A stretch of DNA of 56,490 nt from Deltaproteobacteria bacterium. Its GTDB lineage: Bacteria; Myxococcota_A; Polyangia; Polyangiales; Houyiibacteriaceae. The stretch covers positions 1-56,490 of the forward strand of contig SHLP01000009.1 of the NCBI GenBank assembly GCA_004283055.1. Direction: 5' to 3'. A program made the position numbers and the translations under genes. The notes below the pieces were generated by a model that ran no database searches, was not told where the DNA came from, and saw only the letters and a program-made list of their open reading frames with translations. Position 1 is the stretch's first letter. Each line of letters starts with the position of its first letter. Of this stretch, positions 53,399 through 56,490 are shown in pieces.

Positions 53399-53983
53399 AT
53401 GATTCCACTCGAGCTCGAGCACGCGGTTTGGGAGCAGGTCTACATGGTCGCTCCACTCACTATCGTCGGGACGCGCGAGCCAGACGGCACGTACGACTTG
53501 GCGCCCAAGCACCTGGCGATTCCGATGAGTTGGCAAGACCACTACGGCTTCGTCTGTACGCCATCCCATGCGACGTATGCGAACGCCATGCGAGAGCGCT
53601 GCTTCACCGTGAGCTTCCCGAGGCCGGAGCAAATCCTGCTCACGAGTCTAGCGGCTGCCCCCCGGTGCGACGACGACCAGAAGTACGCGCTGCAGGCCAT
53701 CCCAACGGTCGCGGCGACGAAGATCGACGGTGTCCTATTGGACAATGCGTATCTCCACTTCGAATGCGAGCTCGACCGCGTCGTCGATGACCTCGGCGAA
53801 AACAGCCTCATCATCGGCCGAATCGTCGCCGCCGCCGTCGCCGAGGATGCATTGCGAGACTCGGACCGGGACGCGCAGGAGATGATTGCCCATTCGCCGA
53901 TGCTTGCGTATTTGCATCCCGGGCGGTTCGCCGAAATCGTTCAAACCAACGCCTTCCCTTACCACGTTGGCTTCAAGCGCTGA
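53399..53983 (+). CDS. Flavin-reductase-like FMN-binding protein
   Basis: The 194-residue protein looks like a split-barrel flavin reductase (DIM6/NTAB family). The segments MVAPLTIVGTREPDGTYDLA, KHLAIPMSWQDHYGFVCTPS and RERCFTVSFPRPEQI fit the family's FMN-binding part. The C-terminal half has IDGVLLDNAYLHFECELDRV and NSLIIGRIVAAAV, both typical. I set the start at the ATG 50 bases after the oxidoreductase gene. It may supply reduced flavin to a partner or act alone. The next gene starts ten bases after its stop. Confidence 0.8.
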   Translation: MIPLELEHAVWEQVYMVAPLTIVGTREPDGTYDLAPKHLAIPMSWQDHYGFVCTPSHATYANAMRERCFTVSFPRPEQILLTSLAAAPRCDDDQKYALQAIPTVAATKIDGVLLDNAYLHFECELDRVVDDLGENSLIIGRIVAAAVAEDALRDSDRDAQEMIAHSPMLAYLHPGRFAEIVQTNAFPYHVGFKR

Positions 53984-53993
53984 GGTCGCGACC

Positions 53994-55178
53994 GTGTCCC
54001 AAGATCTTCCCAAGCAGATTCTCGACTACCTCGATCGGCATCGCCACGCGATGGCCGAGCTCTTGGAGCGATTGGTCCTCTGCGAATCTCCGTCGGGAGA
54101 CAAAGAGTCGCTGTTGCGCGTCCTCGATGTCCTGTCGGAGGCATTCACGGAGCGGCGCTTCCGACCCAATATTCTCGCGGGCAACGAGAGCGGAGGGATG
54201 CTCGTGGCGATGCCCGAGGATCGCCCACGCCATCGCCCCCACCAGCTTCTGCTAGGCCACTGCGACACCGTCTGGCCGCTTGGAACCCTCGAAACCATGC
54301 CGGCGAGGACCGCAGAGGGCGTTTTCTGGGGGCCGGGCTCCTACGACATGAAGGCAGGGCTCACCCAGGGGCTGTTTGCAATCCAGGCGCTTGCCGCGGC
54401 CGGCGCTGAGACCCTTCCTGTGACTCCGGTGTTCTTCATCAACTCCGATGAAGAGATCGGCAGCCACGAATCGACGCGCTTGATCACCCGCTTTGCGCGG
54501 AGCGCCGACCGATGTTTCGTCTTGGAGCCCTCTTTGGGCCCGAGCGGCGATCTGAAGACCGCGCGCAAAGGAGTCGGGAGCTTCACGATTACCGTCCGCG
54601 GCAAGGCCGCGCACGCTGGGCTCGACCCAGGGAAGGGAGCAAGCGCGATTCTGGAGCTGTCGCTCGTCATCCAGAAGCTCTTCGCGCTCAACGACGCCGA
54701 AAAGGGAATCACGGTCAACGTGGGTACGATCGACGGCGGACTGAGCGCGAACGTAGTGGCGCCGGAGAGCAAAGCCTCCGTCGACGTAAGGGTGCCGAGC
54801 ATGGAAGACGCCGAGCGAATCGAGAGGGTCATTCACGGAATCGAGGCCGAGACCCCGGGAACCGAAGTCCTCATCGAAGGTTCGGTGCGCCGTCCGCCCA
54901 TGGAACGCACCCCCGGCAACCAGCGGCTCTGGCAACTCGCGCAGAGGGGGGCCGAAGAGCTTGGCATCTCCATCGAACAGGCGGCGGCCGGGGGTGGCTC
55001 GGACGGCAATACGACCAGCCAGCTCGTGCCGACGCTGGACGGCCTCGGCGCAGTCGGCGCCGGCGCCCACGCGGTCAACGAGCACATGGTTCTCGACAAG
55101 ATGGTGGAGCGTTCGGCGCTACTGGCGAGACTTCTCTCGTTTCCGCCGCTCGACGACGTGATCCCCGCGTCGGACTAA
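53994..55178 (+). CDS. M20-family metallopeptidase, carboxypeptidase G2-like
   Basis: The 394-residue enzyme is a two-zinc M20 peptidase. Metal ligands and catalytic residues are the His in LLLGHCDTVWP, the Asp in GSYDMKAGL, the Glu pair in FINSDEEIGS, the Glu in VLEPSLGPSG and the His in GAGAHAVNEHM. The dimer domain (FTITVRGKAAHAGLDP ... NVGTIDGGLSANVVAP) is intact. The sequence order resembles glutamate carboxypeptidase (CPG2-type), which cleaves C-terminal glutamate or similar acyl amino acids. The GTG at 53994 has GAGG upstream. It converges on gshA with stops sharing two bases. Confidence 0.9.
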   Translation: MSQDLPKQILDYLDRHRHAMAELLERLVLCESPSGDKESLLRVLDVLSEAFTERRFRPNILAGNESGGMLVAMPEDRPRHRPHQLLLGHCDTVWPLGTLETMPARTAEGVFWGPGSYDMKAGLTQGLFAIQALAAAGAETLPVTPVFFINSDEEIGSHESTRLITRFARSADRCFVLEPSLGPSGDLKTARKGVGSFTITVRGKAAHAGLDPGKGASAILELSLVIQKLFALNDAEKGITVNVGTIDGGLSANVVAPESKASVDVRVPSMEDAERIERVIHGIEAETPGTEVLIEGSVRRPPMERTPGNQRLWQLAQRGAEELGISIEQAAAGGGSDGNTTSQLVPTLDGLGAVGAGAHAVNEHMVLDKMVERSALLARLLSFPPLDDVIPASD

Positions 55179-56490
55179 ATCCCGGCAGCCCCAATCACGG
55201 CGTCGCGCGACGGGCGATCGCCGGGAACCTGCTCGAGCAACACGTCCGCGGGGCATTGCGATGCTTCGAGAAGCTTGCGCAGCGGCCGGAGCAGGATCGA
55301 CTCGTCCCGGCCCTCGTCGTCGAGGTCACCGATGCGACGGAGGCCGGACTCTGCGAGCTCGAGGACATCACCAGCCCAGTCTACGGCCTCTCGATTCATG
55401 AACTTGCTGCGGACCCCGTGTCTCGCGAGCGTCTCGCGCTGCATTTGGACCTCGGGAAAGGACCAGGAGTCGACCAGCCCCTCGAGCCCGCGAAAGCTGT
55501 CCTCGTCGTACAAGAGCCCCTTCCAAAGCGCTGGCAGGGCAAACAGCATGTCCGGTCGCTGCACGTCGGCGCCGCGGCACTCGAGCGTGTTCTTGAGCCT
55601 TGCCTCGGGAAAGAGCGTGCTCAGATGTACGACCCAATCTCCGTAGTTCGCCCGAATGCCCTGGAAGCCGTCCTGCATGAACGAGCGGAACGTTTGACCC
55701 GTATTGTAGTACGCCTTGCCGTCGCGCTTCACGAGGAACATCGGCACATCGAGCGCCCAGTCGACGTACTCTTGGTAGCTCGAGCGATCTTTCCAAGCGA
55801 ACGGCAGGAGCCCGGAGCGGTCCGGGTCCATGTGGAGCCAAACCAGGGCGCGATACGAGCGGTACCCGCTTCGCTTGCCGCCCTCCCAAGGGCTGTTGGC
55901 AAACATGGCGGTTACGATCGGCTGCGCCCGTAGGCTCACCCGGAGCTTGCGCATTGCATCCTCTTCGGACGCGTAGTCGAGATTGGCCTGCACGGTGCAG
56001 GTCTTGGTCATCATGTCAGCGGCCAGCGCACCGCGCGTCGGCATGTAGTCGCGCATGACGTCGTATCGCATCTTCGGCACCCAGCCGAGGTCTTCAACCG
56101 ACGCAAAAGGGTGACAGCCGAGCGCGAGCCAGACGAGGCCGAGATCGTCGATGACCGGTTGAAGGTCCGCCCAGTGCCGATCCGACTCCGCCTTGCCGGC
56201 GTGAACCGTCCGATAGGGTGCGCCCGAAAGCTCGATCTGAGAGCCGGGCTCGAGAGTCACCGAAGCATCGTCACGGCGGAGGGCGATGATCGGTCCCGCC
56301 TCCGTTTCGCGCACCGGCGTCCAACCGTGCTCCGCAACGAGCTGCTCGAAGATCGAAACCACGCTGATGGAACCCTGGTAAGGCAGGTGCGCGCCGTCAG
56401 CTTCTTGCACGGCGATTCGCTCGGCTTCCGTACCAATCCGCCAACGCTCCCGCGGCTTCTCCGCGTCGTGAAACAGCACGAGCAAGTCAT
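55175..56490 (-). CDS. gshA: Glutamate-cysteine ligase, 5' end outside the window
   Basis: At least 438 residues of a GCS2-type (plant and alphaproteobacterial style) glutamate-cysteine ligase are visible. It makes gamma-glutamylcysteine, the first step of glutathione synthesis. Typical segments are KPRERWRIGTEAER at the visible N-terminus, VTLEPGSQIELSGAP, GCHPFASVEDLGWVPKMRY, MMTKTCTVQANLDYASEED and LKNTLECRGADVQR. The frame stays open to the right edge (ASP-Leu-Leu-Val...), so the true start lies beyond 56490. A TTG at 56485 is not the start, since family members have 20 or more residues before this point. No gshB is seen. Confidence 0.93.
   Translation of the reverse strand, partial: DLLVLFHDAEKPRERWRIGTEAERIAVQEADGAHLPYQGSISVVSIFEQLVAEHGWTPVRETEAGPIIALRRDDASVTLEPGSQIELSGAPYRTVHAGKAESDRHWADLQPVIDDLGLVWLALGCHPFASVEDLGWVPKMRYDVMRDYMPTRGALAADMMTKTCTVQANLDYASEEDAMRKLRVSLRAQPIVTAMFANSPWEGGKRSGYRSYRALVWLHMDPDRSGLLPFAWKDRSSYQEYVDWALDVPMFLVKRDGKAYYNTGQTFRSFMQDGFQGIRANYGDWVVHLSTLFPEARLKNTLECRGADVQRPDMLFALPALWKGLLYDEDSFRGLEGLVDSWSFPEVQMQRETLARHGVRSKFMNREAVDWAGDVLELAESGLRRIGDLDDEGRDESILLRPLRKLLEASQCPADVLLEQVPGDRPSRDAVIGAAGI

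Noticed and set aside
56485-56485. TTG at 56485 as the start of gshA
   Set aside because: The frame is open to the edge and the protein would lack the usual residues before the KPRxxWRIGTE motif; the gene is cut by the window.

Overview
This is a GC-rich bacterial chromosome segment with dense coding and many 1-20 base gene overlaps. Several traits suggest a Myxococcota (former Deltaproteobacteria) organism, possibly of the Polyangia: a MYXO-CTERM-like tail on a secreted protease, a CarH-type B12 photoreceptor linked to a phosphatase/kinase module, many GTG and TTG starts, and a ParA-like ATPase fused to a RodZ-like helix-turn-helix. The species cannot be fixed from the sequence. I see no rRNA, tRNA, CRISPR array, integrase or transposase. 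The window is mostly stable chromosomal backbone. Its right edge cuts a gshA-type gene.

Layout. 1-3.7 kb: class V aminotransferase, lexA with its terminator and promoter, an unrecognised protein, and a fluoride channel (crcB). 3.6-8.4 kb: UbiB/AarF-like kinase, PII protein (glnB), phosphatidylserine decarboxylase and a methyltransferase with disordered arms. 8.4-13.2 kb: a minus-strand truD-exbB-exbD-tonB-like set followed by a lipoprotein, then a beta-lactamase-fold hydrolase. 13.2-20.8 kb: RecD2 helicase, a ParA/J-like/RodZ-like fusion, Maf and YggS; proC and an Xaa-Pro aminopeptidase lie on the other strand. 20.8-22.3 kb: a sodium:alanine/glycine symporter with a long leader.

22.6-27.3 kb is the most interesting block. 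A CarH-like regulator is followed by a 37-codon ORF with a perfect ribosome binding site, a 908-residue protein joining a membrane sensor, histidine kinase, receiver and PP2C phosphatase, a small STAS-like or SiaC-like protein, and an RsbW/SiaB-like ATPase. It reads as one light- or B12-linked partner-switching operon. 27.5-30.8 kb is a large secreted RTX-repeat/C25 (gingipain-type) protease.

30.9-37.3 kb is a partial complex I operon, nuoA-B-C-D-G-H-I. It has no nuoE, nuoF or nuoJ-N. NuoG is short, and NuoH carries an insertion of about 85 residues. A TIGR00027-type methyltransferase and an alpha/beta hydrolase follow in overlapping frames. 39-42.9 kb: RecQ, and the divergent MEMO and radical SAM members of the AmmeMemoRadiSam group. 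42.9-48.1 kb: a LysR regulator divergent from a 1379-residue surface lipoprotein. 48.1-51.0 kb: a transsulfuration enzyme, an IHF-beta-like protein and TyrS. 51-55.2 kb: a TetR regulator with a perfect palindrome at its start, a RetSat/CrtI-like oxidoreductase, a flavin-reductase-fold protein and an M20 peptidase. The window ends in a truncated glutamate-cysteine ligase gene.
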